Below are positions 45,614-56,242 of a DNA stretch of 64,000 nucleotides, piece by piece. The DNA comes from Campylobacter sputorum (lineage in GTDB: Bacteria > Campylobacterota > Campylobacteria > Campylobacterales > Campylobacteraceae). The stretch lies in contig NZ_CP019685.1 in assembly GCF_002220775.1 (NCBI RefSeq), forward strand, positions 496,001-560,000, in the 5' to 3' direction. The translations under genes were made by a program, and so were the position numbers. Positions within the stretch are counted from its first letter, which is position 1. Each line of letters begins with the position of its first letter. The notes beneath the pieces are model-generated. The model was not told where the DNA came from. It searched no databases and saw only the letters and a list, made by a program, of their open reading frames with translations.

Positions 45614-47704
45614 ATGGATGCTTTTTTAAGCGAAATTTGGGGTATAAATAAGCTTTATATAGATAACTCAGTAGAACTTAGTTTTAATTCAAAAGAGAGC
45701 GCTGTGCTTTTATCTTGCAGTGATAAAAATTATGATAGATATCTTTCTTTAAAATCTTTTTGCACAATTTTAAAAAATTCAAATTTAAAAACAAATCTTT
45801 ATGATATTCAATTTGCACAAATAGGCATCATAAATTCTATAAAAAATTTAAAAATATCAAGAAATGAAGTTATTTTAAATTTAAAACAACTCTATGAAAA
45901 CGGCATTATAAATATAGATTATTTAGATAAGATTACTCATTTTTTAAAATCATTAAAACTTATAAACGATGAAAATATATTTAAATTTACGCAAAAAAGT
46001 GATATTTTTCATAATAATATTAGCGTTTTAAATGAATGTTTTTATGAGATGAAAAACATTACTAAAAACAAAAATTTGATAAATTTACTTGAAAATGCTT
46101 TTAAAAATGCAAACGAAGCACAATTTTTTATATCAGTAACTGGTATTATAAATGCCGGAAAATCCACTATGCTAAATTCTTTGCTAGATTTTAATGTTTT
46201 AGGAACAGCAAATATACCAGAAACCGCCAATCTTAGTTTTTTAAAATTTTCTAACGAGCCTTATGCAAAAGTTAAATTTTGGAATGAAAATGAGTTAAAA
46301 GAGCTAGGATTTGAGCATGGTAAAGCAAGGCAAGATTTGTGTGTTAGTATTGATGAGCTTAAAAATTATACAACTGCGAAAGAAAATATTAGTAAATTTG
46401 TAAAGATGGTAGAAATTGGGGTTTGTGCTGATATTTTAAAAGATGGTATTTGTATAGTAGATACCCCTGGTCTTGATGATGCTATAGTGCTTAGAGAGGA
46501 GCTAACTAAAAAATTTATGCATGAGAGTGATTTTGTTATTCACCTTATGAATGCAGCTCAAAGCGTTACAAAAAAAGATATTAGTTTTATAAAAAACTTT
46601 TTAGCTTATGGTAAAGCAAATAATTTCATGATAGTTTTAACTCATATTGATTTGCTTGACAAATATGAGTTAAATGATGTTATCAAATATACAAAAGATA
46701 GTGTTACAAAAGAACTTCAAGATGATGGTTATGATTTATCTTTGGTAAATAATATCAAATTTTTCGCTATTAATGGTATAAACAAAAATGGCATAGAAGA
46801 TATAAAAAATTATCTTTATACAATGCTTTTTGGAGAAAAAAGCTTAAAATCAAATATGATTTTATCTAATTATAAAAAAGAGTTAAATAATGCAATCTCA
46901 TATATAAAAGATGAACTTGAGCGTGAGTTTAGTATGATTAGTTGTGATGATGCTAAATTTAGTGAAGAAATTTTACAACTAGAGCAAGAAACAGATATTT
47001 TAAATAATGATATAAAACAGGTAAATTTACTATTAAATGAAAATCTTAAAAAGCTTGATTATTCAAATTTATCAGCATTTTCACACATAAAAAATATTTC
47101 AATTATTTTAAAAGATAGAGTTATAAGTGATATACAATACTCAAATAAAAATAGAAAAAAGGTGGATTTTGATCGTATTTTTAACATAGTAAAAGGCGGG
47201 TTTGATGATTTGCTCTTAGATCTTTTTAGGGATATTAAATTTAATGTAGCAAAAGATATGGAAAGTATTTCTAAGCAAATTTCACTTAAAATAAACTCTT
47301 TTGATGATAGTAAAATAGGCTTTTTTGATATAAAAAATTATCTTGATGAAAACTTTATAAAACCTGATTATATTTTATTAAATTCCAAGCTTTCAAAAAT
47401 AATAAAAACAAAAAGTTTAAATATGCAAAATGATATCCAAAGCCTTTTTGATGAGTTTTTATCTTTTTTGGATATAAAAAAATCTTTATTAAAACTCATT
47501 GATAACTATACAAAAGATTTTAAGATATATTTCGAAAATGCTATAAATATCAAAAAAAATTCTTTAGAAGAAAAAATTTTATTATTAAAAGATAGAATTT
47601 CTAACATAAATAATACATCTAAAAATTCGCTTTATGATATGCAAAAAATAAAGCAAAATCTTGATTTGATAAATATGATTAGTGCAAGGATAAACGGGTG
47701 TTAG
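45614..47704 (+). CDS. Dynamin-like GTPase, first of a pair (DLP1-like)
   Basis: The 696-residue protein has the dynamin-type P-loop GIINAGKS (177-184), DTPG (283-286) and the TxxD base motif THID, followed by long helical stalk-like regions. Its place after frdCAB and before a second dynamin-like gene matches the C. jejuni DLP1/DLP2 pair, which forms a hetero-oligomer that tethers membranes. I chose ATG 45614, with AGGG six bases upstream, over a TTG at 45599. Unlike DLP2 it has about 170 residues before the GTPase domain. Confidence 0.88.
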   Translation: MDAFLSEIWGINKLYIDNSVELSFNSKESAVLLSCSDKNYDRYLSLKSFCTILKNSNLKTNLYDIQFAQIGIINSIKNLKISRNEVILNLKQLYENGIINIDYLDKITHFLKSLKLINDENIFKFTQKSDIFHNNISVLNECFYEMKNITKNKNLINLLENAFKNANEAQFFISVTGIINAGKSTMLNSLLDFNVLGTANIPETANLSFLKFSNEPYAKVKFWNENELKELGFEHGKARQDLCVSIDELKNYTTAKENISKFVKMVEIGVCADILKDGICIVDTPGLDDAIVLREELTKKFMHESDFVIHLMNAAQSVTKKDISFIKNFLAYGKANNFMIVLTHIDLLDKYELNDVIKYTKDSVTKELQDDGYDLSLVNNIKFFAINGINKNGIEDIKNYLYTMLFGEKSLKSNMILSNYKKELNNAISYIKDELEREFSMISCDDAKFSEEILQLEQETDILNNDIKQVNLLLNENLKKLDYSNLSAFSHIKNISIILKDRVISDIQYSNKNRKKVDFDRIFNIVKGGFDDLLLDLFRDIKFNVAKDMESISKQISLKINSFDDSKIGFFDIKNYLDENFIKPDYILLNSKLSKIIKTKSLNMQNDIQSLFDEFLSFLDIKKSLLKLIDNYTKDFKIYFENAINIKKNSLEEKILLLKDRISNINNTSKNSLYDMQKIKQNLDLINMISARINGC

Positions 47705-49500
47705 AAGAATTTATAAAAGAGTATAAACAGCGTTATATTCTAAGTTTTAAAAGTGATTTTGAAGGAAAATTTAAAAATTACAAAGCACATTTGCTTGAGC
47801 CAAAACTACACCCAAGTTCTGAGCTTTGTTTAAAGCTAAACTCTCTTAACGCACTTTTATATGAGCCTATGCAAATAGCCGTAATAGGTCAGTTTAGTAG
47901 CGGAAAATCTACTTTTTTAAATACACTTCTTGGGTTTGACATTTTACCAACAGGAGTTGTGCCAGTAACCGCAAAGCCAACTTTTATAAAATATAACTCT
48001 TTTCCTATGTTAAAAGCAACATATAATGATAATAGAGAAGAGTATATGGATGTAAGTGTTTTAGGAGAATTTGTAGATCAAAGAAAAGAGATGAGAGATG
48101 TGAAATTTTTAAGCATTTACTCAAATAGTGAAATTTTAAAATACATTACTTTTGTAGATACACCAGGACTTAATTCTATAAGTGATGCAGATACTAGTGA
48201 AACAATGGATATTTTAAATAAAGTTGGAGCTATTATATGGATAACTTTGATTGACAATGCCGGCAGAAAAAGTGAGCTTGAAGAGCTAAATCTTATACCA
48301 CAAAATTTAAGAAAAAATTCTATTTGTTTGCTAAATCAAAAGGATAAATTAACAAAAGAAGAGATAGAAAATGTATTAATGCACTCAAAATCCATTTATG
48401 GTAAAGTATTTGATACAATTTTAGCAATATCTGCAAAAATGGAGTTAAAAAATGAAAAGAGCTCTGGTTTTGTAGAAGTAAAAGAGTTTTTGAGTAAAGA
48501 TATCGAAAATAAAAAAGAGAATTTTATAAAAAATGAACTTGAGTTAATCAATGTAAATTTACAAGAGCAGTATGAGTATTTTATTAAAATTTATGAAAAG
48601 CTTTCATCTATTTTAAATGATTTTTTATACAATTTTGATAAAAAAATACAGACATTTTTAATAGACTATTTAAAAGAATTTATGAGTTTTTATGCACAAG
48701 TAAAAGATATCGCAAACTTGGTAAGTGATGAAATTTCAACTTATATAGAAGATGAAAAAAGAGCTTATTTTGTAGAAGAAAAAAATATAATTGGTTCAAA
48801 AATTAGAAAAATTGTCTATACAGCTCCAACTTTAAATAGCGATAAAGTCTTATCTTCTCTTATATATTCAGATGATAAGCTAAGTAAAATTTTTAAAAAA
48901 TTGAGATTAAAACTAAACTCTTTTCATGAGAAAATAAAATCTGATATCGATATTTTGCTTGATGAGTTTAAAAACGAGATACTAATGTATAAGGGAGAAT
49001 TTGAAAGCATAAGAAAAAATCATAATTTGCACTCAGATGTAGAATTTGCTTATATAAGAAAATTTGCAAGCGAAGTTGTATCTTTGTTTTTTAATGATTA
49101 TCAAAAAGCTGTTTTTGAATTTAATGAAAAAAATGATCTATTTTTTGATAAAATCACCATAAAAATAGCTACGAATTACGAGAGTGCTATAAAACAAAGC
49201 GTTTGGTTTTTATCTGATAAAATTCAAAGATTTATATCTGATTATGAAAGTGACCCAGTTACTTTTAGTCTTTATTATCCAAAAAAAGATGAAATTTTAT
49301 CTAGAATTTTGATAAATTTGAACTATTTTGAGTTTGAAAACGATCTTATAGGAAATAAAACTTTTATAAAAAAGAATGTAGATGATTTAATGAGTAAATT
49401 TGTAATCATCAATAATAAAAATTTAGATTACATAAATTCACTAAAAAATAAGAATTTAGATAATATTAACTATCTAAATGGCTTAAAATCTATTTTATAA
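47698..49500 (+). CDS. Dynamin-like GTPase, second of a pair (DLP2-like)
   Basis: The 600-residue protein has the P-loop GQFSSGKSTFLN (64-75), a switch threonine in GVVPVTAKPT, DTPGLNS (154-160), and a base motif NQKDK. Long helices rich in Lys and Glu follow. It overlaps the DLP1-like gene by seven bases and starts with GTG behind AAGGA. By homology to the C. jejuni pair it should polymerise with its partner on the inner membrane. The physiological task (membrane repair, division or vesicle control) is not fixed by sequence. Confidence 0.88.
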   Translation: MLEEFIKEYKQRYILSFKSDFEGKFKNYKAHLLEPKLHPSSELCLKLNSLNALLYEPMQIAVIGQFSSGKSTFLNTLLGFDILPTGVVPVTAKPTFIKYNSFPMLKATYNDNREEYMDVSVLGEFVDQRKEMRDVKFLSIYSNSEILKYITFVDTPGLNSISDADTSETMDILNKVGAIIWITLIDNAGRKSELEELNLIPQNLRKNSICLLNQKDKLTKEEIENVLMHSKSIYGKVFDTILAISAKMELKNEKSSGFVEVKEFLSKDIENKKENFIKNELELINVNLQEQYEYFIKIYEKLSSILNDFLYNFDKKIQTFLIDYLKEFMSFYAQVKDIANLVSDEISTYIEDEKRAYFVEEKNIIGSKIRKIVYTAPTLNSDKVLSSLIYSDDKLSKIFKKLRLKLNSFHEKIKSDIDILLDEFKNEILMYKGEFESIRKNHNLHSDVEFAYIRKFASEVVSLFFNDYQKAVFEFNEKNDLFFDKITIKIATNYESAIKQSVWFLSDKIQRFISDYESDPVTFSLYYPKKDEILSRILINLNYFEFENDLIGNKTFIKKNVDDLMSKFVIINNKNLDYINSLKNKNLDNINYLNGLKSIL

Positions 49501-49533
49501 GTTTACTTTTAAAAAAATATTAATATAAAAACT

Positions 49534-49539
49534 TATAAT
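49534..49539 (+). promoter_or_regulatory. -10 box of putA promoter
   Basis: TATAAT lies 56 bases before the putA start, in a very AT-rich interval. Confidence 0.35.
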
Positions 49540-49595
49540 ATTTTTAAAATTCCTTTTGCTATATTTTTTAAAATTTAGTTTAAAAGGAAAAAAAT

Positions 49596-52500
49596 ATGAA
49601 ACAAAATGTTGTTTTAAATTCTTTAAAATTAGCACAAGAACTTCAAAATAAAGTAAATAGCAGCATAAGCCAAAAAGAAAAATCTTTTCATGAAAAAATG
49701 AAGAAACTACTTGTAAATCCCAAAAATAAAGTTATGCTCATTGAACTTCTTGATAGAAGTTTTAGATCAAAAGATCCATCAAAATGTTTTGATTTGATAA
49801 AGAAAACTTTTGATAAATACGGAGTTGCTGACTTTTTTAGTCCTTATGAGAAGTTTTTGTTATTTTCTTTTTTAAATTTTGGAAAGTTAGTACCTAGCAT
49901 AAGTGTACCATTTTTTATAGATCATATAAGGCAAGATACAAAAGATATGGTTTTAGATGCAAATATTAGCGTTTTAAAACCACATATACAAAATAGAAGA
50001 AGAGAAAATATCACTTTAAATGTAAATTTCATCGGCGAAGAAGTTTTGGGAGAAGGTGAGGCTGCTTTTAGAATTAAAAAGTATGAAGAAGCGATAAAAT
50101 CTGATTTTATAAGTTATATTTCTATAAAAATAACAACCATATTTTCTCAAATAAACATTATTGATTTTGATTATTCTAAAAAAGAGATAGTAAAAAGATT
50201 ATCACATTTATATGAATTAGCTATAAGTGAGCAAAAACGACAAAATATGTCTAAATTTATAAACTTAGATATGGAGGAGTATAGAGATCTTGAGCTAACT
50301 TCAGAGGCTTTTAAAGAGGCTATATCAAAATATCCAGATTATCAAGCGGGTATTGTTTTGCAAGCTTACATTCCAGATAGTTTTAAATATTTGCAAGATC
50401 TTTTCGAGTTTTCAAAACAAAGAGTTGAAAATGGTGGTAAGCCTATAAAAATTCGCTTTGTAAAAGGTGCAAATATGGAAGCAGAAGAAACTGTTGCATC
50501 TCAAAAAGGCTGGGCTCTTCCTACATTTGATAAAAAAGTAGATACTGATTCAAATTATAAAAAAATGCTTTATTTTATATTAGAAAATGAGCGTTATAAA
50601 TATATAAATATTGGTATTGCAAGTCATAATATATTTGAAATAGCTCACGCTTATACGCTTATATCTCAATCAAATGCTATTGATAGTTTTACTTTTGAGA
50701 TGTTAGAGGGTATGAGTTTGCAAACAAGTTTTGAGCTTAGCAAACTTCACGAGCTTATATTATACGCACCAGTTTGTGATAAAGAGCATTTTAATAATGC
50801 CATAGCCTACCTTGTGAGAAGACTTGATGAAAATACCGCCAAAGATAATTTCATGAGATACTTTTTTGATCTTAAGGTTGGTGATGAAAACTGGGAAATT
50901 CAAAAAGAGATATTTTTAAATTCTCTCAAAGGTATTGAAGCATTAGATAATACCACTAGAAGAAAACAAAATAGATTAGAGCCTGTGATAAAAAGTGAAA
51001 TATCGAAAACTGATATTTTTGTTAATGAATTAGATACTGATTTTATTTTGCAAAATAATAGAAAATTAGCAAATTTGATAAAAGAAAAATATACAAATTT
51101 AGACGCAGTAGAGATAGCTGCTATGGGAAATAAACCTTTACATAGTGATGAGATTTTAGAAGTAAGAAATAAAATCAACGATAAACTCATAGCAAAGATA
51201 AGTTTAGCTAGCAAACAAGGTATATATGAGGCTTTAGATATGGCTAAAAACTCTAAATATAGTGAGCTTAGTTTTGAGGAAATATATCAAATTTTAAGTA
51301 GGGCGGCTGAAATTTTTAGAGCAAAAAGAGGCGAGCTTTTAGGTATAGCAGCTCTTGAAGTTGGTAAAACTTTTGGAGAAATTGATCCTGAGATAAGTGA
51401 AGCGATAGATTTTATAGAGTTTTATCCACACTCTCTTAGAGTTCTTCAAAAGCAAAATCCAAAAACTAAATTTAAACCAAAAGGCATTAGTGTAACCATA
51501 TCTCCTTGGAATTTTCCTATAGGAATTCCTGTTGGAACAATAGTTGGACCGCTTGCTGCTGGAAATAGAGTGGTATTTAAACCATCTTCATTAAGTAGTG
51601 TAACCGGATATGAAATTTGTAAGATATTTTGGGAAGCTGGCATTCCAAAAGACGCACTTATATACTTGCCAACAAAAGGTAAAATGGTAAGTGAGTGTTT
51701 GTTAAAAGATGATTTGGTTAAATTTTGTGTGTTAACTGGTGGCGAAGATACAGCTTATAATATCTTAAAAGAAAATCCTAAAATTATTTTGAGTGCTGAA
51801 ACTGGCGGTAAAAATGCAACTATAGTAACAAAAGCAGCAGATAGAGATAGTGCTATAAAAAATATAATTCACTCAGCTTTTTCAAACTCTGGGCAAAAGT
51901 GCTCAGCTACATCTCTTCTTATACTTGAAAATGAAGTTTATGATGATGAGAATTTTAAAAATACTTTGGTTGATGCAGCTTCTTCGATGGCTACTGGAGA
52001 TCCATTTGAGTTTAAAAATAAAATTGGTACACTCGCAGATAAGCCAAGTAGTAAAGTTAAAAAAGCTTTAAGTGAATTAAAAGATTATGAATCATGGGCG
52101 TTAAAACCTGAGTTTATAAACAATAATGAGTTTATAATGAAGCCTTGCATAAAATATGGCACAAAAAAAGGAGATTTTACTCATATGAGTGAGCTTTTCA
52201 CACCTATTTTAACCGTTATGAGAGCAAATGATTTAAAAGATGCCATCGATATAGCAAACTCAACTGGCTATGGTTTAACAGGAGCGTTAGAAAGTCTTGA
52301 TGAAAAAGAGTGGGAGTATTATAAAGAAAATATTGAAGTTGGAAATATCTATATAAATAAGCCTACAACAGGAGCTATAGTTCTTCGCCAACCTTTTGGT
52401 GGTATTAAAAAATCAGCTATAGGATATGGTAGGAAGGTTGGAATTTATAACTATATAACTCAGTTTTTAGATATATCGCAAGACGAAGTAGATGTAAATT

Positions 52501-53048
52501 TAAAAGAAAATGAATTTACAACTACTCTTGCATCTTTAAGTATAGATAAAGATATCTTAGATGTTGCAAAAAGCTATGTTTATCACTATGAAAATGAGTT
52601 TAGTAAAGAAAAAGAGTATATTTCTGTAAGAGGAGAGGATAATTTATTTGCTTATAAAAATATAAAATCACTTTTATATATAGTTGATGAAAATGATAGT
52701 TTAAAAGATATGCTTCTTGTTTTAATTGCTGCCAAGGTTTCGGGCGTAAAAACAGCTATAAGCTATAAATATGAAAATGAAGATATCAAATTTATAAAAC
52801 AACATAAAGATATTTTTGACATTGAGTTTGTAAAAGAGGCTGATTTTAAAGATTATGAACGAATTAGATATCATGGAGATTGTAATGAAATTTATAAAAA
52901 AGCAAGTGCTTTGGCAAAGATTATTATAAGAAATAAACCTCTTTTAAATGGTCGCTTTGAGTTGCTTTATTATTATAATGAAAAATCAACAAGCGTGTCG
53001 TTTCATAGATATGGAAATTTAGGTGTTAGAGCACTAGATTTTAAATAA
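49596..53048 (+). CDS. putA: PutA bifunctional proline dehydrogenase/P5C dehydrogenase
   Basis: PutA oxidises proline to glutamate in two channelled steps. The 1150-residue protein has the proline dehydrogenase barrel (IKIRFVKGANMEAEE, then NIGIASHNIFEIAHA) in the first 450 residues. The aldehyde dehydrogenase domain has TISPWNFPIGI, SAETGGKN and the catalytic Cys769 in SGQKCSATS. A C-terminal domain of about 170 residues follows. There is no N-terminal ribbon-helix-helix, so it is not itself a repressor. putP follows after 26 bases. Confidence 0.96.
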   Translation: MKQNVVLNSLKLAQELQNKVNSSISQKEKSFHEKMKKLLVNPKNKVMLIELLDRSFRSKDPSKCFDLIKKTFDKYGVADFFSPYEKFLLFSFLNFGKLVPSISVPFFIDHIRQDTKDMVLDANISVLKPHIQNRRRENITLNVNFIGEEVLGEGEAAFRIKKYEEAIKSDFISYISIKITTIFSQINIIDFDYSKKEIVKRLSHLYELAISEQKRQNMSKFINLDMEEYRDLELTSEAFKEAISKYPDYQAGIVLQAYIPDSFKYLQDLFEFSKQRVENGGKPIKIRFVKGANMEAEETVASQKGWALPTFDKKVDTDSNYKKMLYFILENERYKYINIGIASHNIFEIAHAYTLISQSNAIDSFTFEMLEGMSLQTSFELSKLHELILYAPVCDKEHFNNAIAYLVRRLDENTAKDNFMRYFFDLKVGDENWEIQKEIFLNSLKGIEALDNTTRRKQNRLEPVIKSEISKTDIFVNELDTDFILQNNRKLANLIKEKYTNLDAVEIAAMGNKPLHSDEILEVRNKINDKLIAKISLASKQGIYEALDMAKNSKYSELSFEEIYQILSRAAEIFRAKRGELLGIAALEVGKTFGEIDPEISEAIDFIEFYPHSLRVLQKQNPKTKFKPKGISVTISPWNFPIGIPVGTIVGPLAAGNRVVFKPSSLSSVTGYEICKIFWEAGIPKDALIYLPTKGKMVSECLLKDDLVKFCVLTGGEDTAYNILKENPKIILSAETGGKNATIVTKAADRDSAIKNIIHSAFSNSGQKCSATSLLILENEVYDDENFKNTLVDAASSMATGDPFEFKNKIGTLADKPSSKVKKALSELKDYESWALKPEFINNNEFIMKPCIKYGTKKGDFTHMSELFTPILTVMRANDLKDAIDIANSTGYGLTGALESLDEKEWEYYKENIEVGNIYINKPTTGAIVLRQPFGGIKKSAIGYGRKVGIYNYITQFLDISQDEVDVNLKENEFTTTLASLSIDKDILDVAKSYVYHYENEFSKEKEYISVRGEDNLFAYKNIKSLLYIVDENDSLKDMLLVLIAAKVSGVKTAISYKYENEDIKFIKQHKDIFDIEFVKEADFKDYERIRYHGDCNEIYKKASALAKIIIRNKPLLNGRFELLYYYNEKSTSVSFHRYGNLGVRALDFK

Positions 53049-53074
53049 GCATAAAATAATCAAAAAGGAAAAAT

Positions 53075-54823
53075 ATGGAATCAGTAGATATAAACTTACC
53101 AATAGCTGTAACTTTTGTTATATATTCTTTGGGAATGTTAGCAATAGGTTTTTATTTTTATAATCAAAATAAAACAGCAGAGGATTATTTTTTAGGAAGT
53201 CGCTCTATGGGTCCAGTAGTTTCAGCACTTAGTGCTGGAGCTAGCGATATGAGTGGCTGGCTTTTGATGGGGTTACCAGGGGCTTTATATGCAGGTGGTT
53301 TAATAGAAGCAAATATAGCCATAGGATTAACTGTTGGTGCGACATTAAACTGGATGTTTGTAGCAAAAAGACTAAGGGTTTATACTAGTGTGATTGATAA
53401 TTCTATTACCATTCCTGATTATTTTGAGACTAGATTTAGTGATGATAGTCATATTTTAAGAGTTATATGTGCTATTGTTATACTTATATTTTTTACAATT
53501 TATATATCAAGTGGATTAGTTGGAGGGGCAAAACTTTTTGAGGCAACATTTGGTCTTGAGTATTACAACGCATTGATAACAGGAACGGTCATTATAGTTA
53601 TTTATACATTTTTTGGTGGGTATAAAGCTGTTTGTTGGACAGATCTTGTGCAAGGACTTTTGATGATGGGTGCTTTGATTGTTGTAGCTATTGTAATGCT
53701 TTATCAAATAGGCGGTTTTGGTGAAGCTATGAAATACATAAAAAATTCCGATGATTCTAGAACTCAAATAGCACTATATCAAAAAAATATACCTCAAATT
53801 ATACAAAAAATGGAAGATAGTGATATAAACACCATAAAAACAGATATAGATGGTATAAAATCAGCATTTTTAAATGCAAAAGATATGCAAATAGTAAATA
53901 AAGGTAAAAATATAGATGTAAAAGAGTTTATACAAAATTTAGATAATGCAGTAAATTCAAACGATAAAGTTGCTTTAAAAAATCTTTTGGATTTATTAAA
54001 AAAACAAAAAATTACACAAAATAGACTTACTTTGTTTGATGGAGTTTCTGTAATTAGCATAATTTCAGCTTTTGCTTGGGGTCTTGGATATTTTGGTCAA
54101 CCTCATATATTGGTTAGATTTATGTCAATTCGCTCGGTAAAAGATATAAAAGTAGCAACAAGTGTTGGTATTTCTTGGATGTTTATTAGTTTATTTGCAA
54201 CTTGTGTAATGGGGCTTTTGGGAATTGCTTATATAAATAAATTTAACATCAGTTTGCAAGATCCCGAAAAAATATTTATCGTAATGAGCCAACTTCTTTT
54301 TAATCCATGGGTAGCTGGAGTGCTTTTAAGTGCTATCTTAGCAGCTATTATGAGCACTGCAAGTTCTCAGCTTCTGGTGTCAAGTTCGACAATAGCAGAA
54401 GATTTTTATAGAAGAGTATTTAAAAAAGATGCATCTGAAAAACAAGTTATGATACTAAGTAGAGGCGGAGTTTTGCTAGTTTCACTAATTGCTTTTATCA
54501 TATCTTTTGATAAAAACTCAAGTATCTTAAATATAGTTTCTTATGCTTGGGCTGGATTTGGTGCAAGTTTTGGTAGTGTTATAGTGTTTTCTTTGTTTTG
54601 GAGAAGAATGACAAGACTTGGTGCGATATTTGGTATGATTACTGGGGCTGTGGTTGTAGTTGTATGGAAAAATTACTTATCTGAAGCTTTAAATTTACCT
54701 CTTTATGAGATAATTCCTGGATTTTTAGCAGCTAGTGTGGTTATAGTCCTTGTTAGTTTAACTCAACCAGCAAGAGAAGGAACTAAAAAAGCTTTTGATA
54801 CTATGATGGAAAACATTAAATAG
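53075..54823 (+). CDS. putP: PutP sodium/proline symporter with an inserted domain
   Basis: PutP imports proline with sodium for PutA. The protein has the SSS-family layout, with sodium-site stretches [20 protein letters not shown] near the N-terminus and [14 protein letters not shown] later. It is 582 residues long, whereas E. coli and C. jejuni PutP are near 500. The excess lies between [11 protein letters not shown] and FDGVSVIS (about residues 224-320): roughly 85 extra soluble, helical residues between two membrane helices. The 3' end overlaps the convergent CysQ-like gene by eight bases. Confidence 0.93.
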   Translation: MESVDINLPIAVTFVIYSLGMLAIGFYFYNQNKTAEDYFLGSRSMGPVVSALSAGASDMSGWLLMGLPGALYAGGLIEANIAIGLTVGATLNWMFVAKRLRVYTSVIDNSITIPDYFETRFSDDSHILRVICAIVILIFFTIYISSGLVGGAKLFEATFGLEYYNALITGTVIIVIYTFFGGYKAVCWTDLVQGLLMMGALIVVAIVMLYQIGGFGEAMKYIKNSDDSRTQIALYQKNIPQIIQKMEDSDINTIKTDIDGIKSAFLNAKDMQIVNKGKNIDVKEFIQNLDNAVNSNDKVALKNLLDLLKKQKITQNRLTLFDGVSVISIISAFAWGLGYFGQPHILVRFMSIRSVKDIKVATSVGISWMFISLFATCVMGLLGIAYINKFNISLQDPEKIFIVMSQLLFNPWVAGVLLSAILAAIMSTASSQLLVSSSTIAEDFYRRVFKKDASEKQVMILSRGGVLLVSLIAFIISFDKNSSILNIVSYAWAGFGASFGSVIVFSLFWRRMTRLGAIFGMITGAVVVVVWKNYLSEALNLPLYEIIPGFLAASVVIVLVSLTQPAREGTKKAFDTMMENIK

Positions 54824-55589
54824 TTTTTAAAATTTTTAGAAAATGCTCTATATTATGGGCATTTTCTCTGCTTAGTGCCATATATGGTTCATTTTTTAAT
54901 TTTGGTGCGTTATATTTCAAAAGTTCCCCAGTTTTTGAATTTACCATTATGCCGCCACTTGCATTTACCATCAAATCACCTGCTGCTATATCCCAAGAAT
55001 GCGAAATTCTATTTCTCAAAAACATTCCGGCATTTCCAAGTGCAAGTTTATAAAACTTAATGCCAGAGCCAATATGAATGATTTCTGTTTTAAATTTTTC
55101 TATGATATCTTGTTTTATTGTTGTTATACGCTCTTTTTGGCTACCTAAAAGCATAATATTTGGAGATATATCAACTCTAAATTTATTTAATTTTTCATCA
55201 TTTATATAAACTTCTTTTCCATCACAACTCATAAAATTATCATACATTGGCAAATAAATCACACCTAAGATAGGCCTATTGTTTTTTATAAGTGTTATTA
55301 ATATACAAAACTCGTTTTCGCCTTTTACAAAATGAGATGTGCCATCAAGAGGATCAATTAACCAAAAAGTGTTGTTATTTTTATTTGTATTATCAATCTC
55401 TTCAGAACAGATGTCAATGCCTGTTTGTTCTAACATTTTTACTATAATTTCGTTTGCTGCAATATCTGCATCAGTTACTATGCTTCCATCTGTTTTTTTA
55501 TATTTGCTAAATCCATTTTGTCTGTACCACATAATTTTTTGTGAAGCTAGTTTTGCTGCTTTTATGGCTAAATTTAATTCACTTTTCAT
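54816..55589 (-). CDS. CysQ/inositol monophosphatase-family phosphatase
   Basis: The 257-residue enzyme has the magnesium-dependent phosphatase motifs [22 protein letters not shown] and [11 protein letters not shown]. The family includes CysQ, which hydrolyses 3'-phosphoadenosine 5'-phosphate, and inositol monophosphatases. Length and sequence favour CysQ-like, but the substrate is not fixed. It overlaps the YggS gene by four bases and is the last of the rseP-yggS-cysQ run on the minus strand. Confidence 0.85.
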   Translation of the reverse strand: MKSELNLAIKAAKLASQKIMWYRQNGFSKYKKTDGSIVTDADIAANEIIVKMLEQTGIDICSEEIDNTNKNNNTFWLIDPLDGTSHFVKGENEFCILITLIKNNRPILGVIYLPMYDNFMSCDGKEVYINDEKLNKFRVDISPNIMLLGSQKERITTIKQDIIEKFKTEIIHIGSGIKFYKLALGNAGMFLRNRISHSWDIAAGDLMVNASGGIMVNSKTGELLKYNAPKLKNEPYMALSRENAHNIEHFLKILKTI

Positions 55590-56242
55590 CTCATATCTTT
55601 AAAAAGTATTGTTCCAAGTCTTAACATATTTGAGCCGCATTTTATAGCTAGTTCAAAATCACTACTCATTCCCATTGAGCAAATTTTAGCCCCGTTTGAT
55701 TTTAGTTTTTCATAAATTTTATAAGTATCTTCAAAACTTTTTCTTACTAAATTTAAATCATCGCTATTTGCGCCTATACTCATGACACCGCACATATTTA
55801 GATTTTTGCATTCTTGTTGAATTTGCAAATATTCTTCGAGTGCTTTATTTGTATCAATCCCACTTTTAGTATCTTCGTTTGCTACATTTATCTCAAGAAG
55901 TGTATCTAGTTTGTAATCTAATCTTTTATCAACTTTTTTTGCAAGTTCAAGCGAATTACAACTTTGCCAAAGCGTAGGGCGGAGCGAAATGAGTTGATTT
56001 ATTTTATTGCTTTGAAGCGAGCCTATGAAATGCCATTTTATATCATATTTTTCAAGTTCACTCATCTTTTTGTTTAAATCTTGAACTTTGTTTTCGCCAA
56101 ATTCAATTTGACCTTGATTATATAAATTTATAATTTCATTTGATGTTACATATTTGCTTACTGCTATTAATTTTATTTCGTTATGTTGGCTAAATTTATC
56201 TTTTGTATTTTGAATTTTTTCTAAAATTTCTTGGTAATTCAT
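55586..56242 (-). CDS. YggS/PROSC-family PLP homeostasis protein
   Basis: The 218-residue protein has the alanine-racemase-like barrel with the PLP lysine in LIAVSKYVT, then EFGENKVQDL, KWHFIGSLQSNK, and the C-terminal CSMGMSSDFELAIKCGSNMLRLGT phosphate-binding stretch. Members bind PLP without a known catalytic activity and affect vitamin B6 balance. It starts at the last base of the rseP stop and is co-read with it. Confidence 0.93.
   Translation of the reverse strand: MNYQEILEKIQNTKDKFSQHNEIKLIAVSKYVTSNEIINLYNQGQIEFGENKVQDLNKKMSELEKYDIKWHFIGSLQSNKINQLISLRPTLWQSCNSLELAKKVDKRLDYKLDTLLEINVANEDTKSGIDTNKALEEYLQIQQECKNLNMCGVMSIGANSDDLNLVRKSFEDTYKIYEKLKSNGAKICSMGMSSDFELAIKCGSNMLRLGTILFKDMR

Noticed and set aside
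49513-49545. Inverted repeat AAAAATATTA/TAATATTTTT before putA as operator or terminator
   Set aside because: It consists only of A and T in a very AT-rich gap, so such repeats are expected by chance; there is no GC core or second copy.
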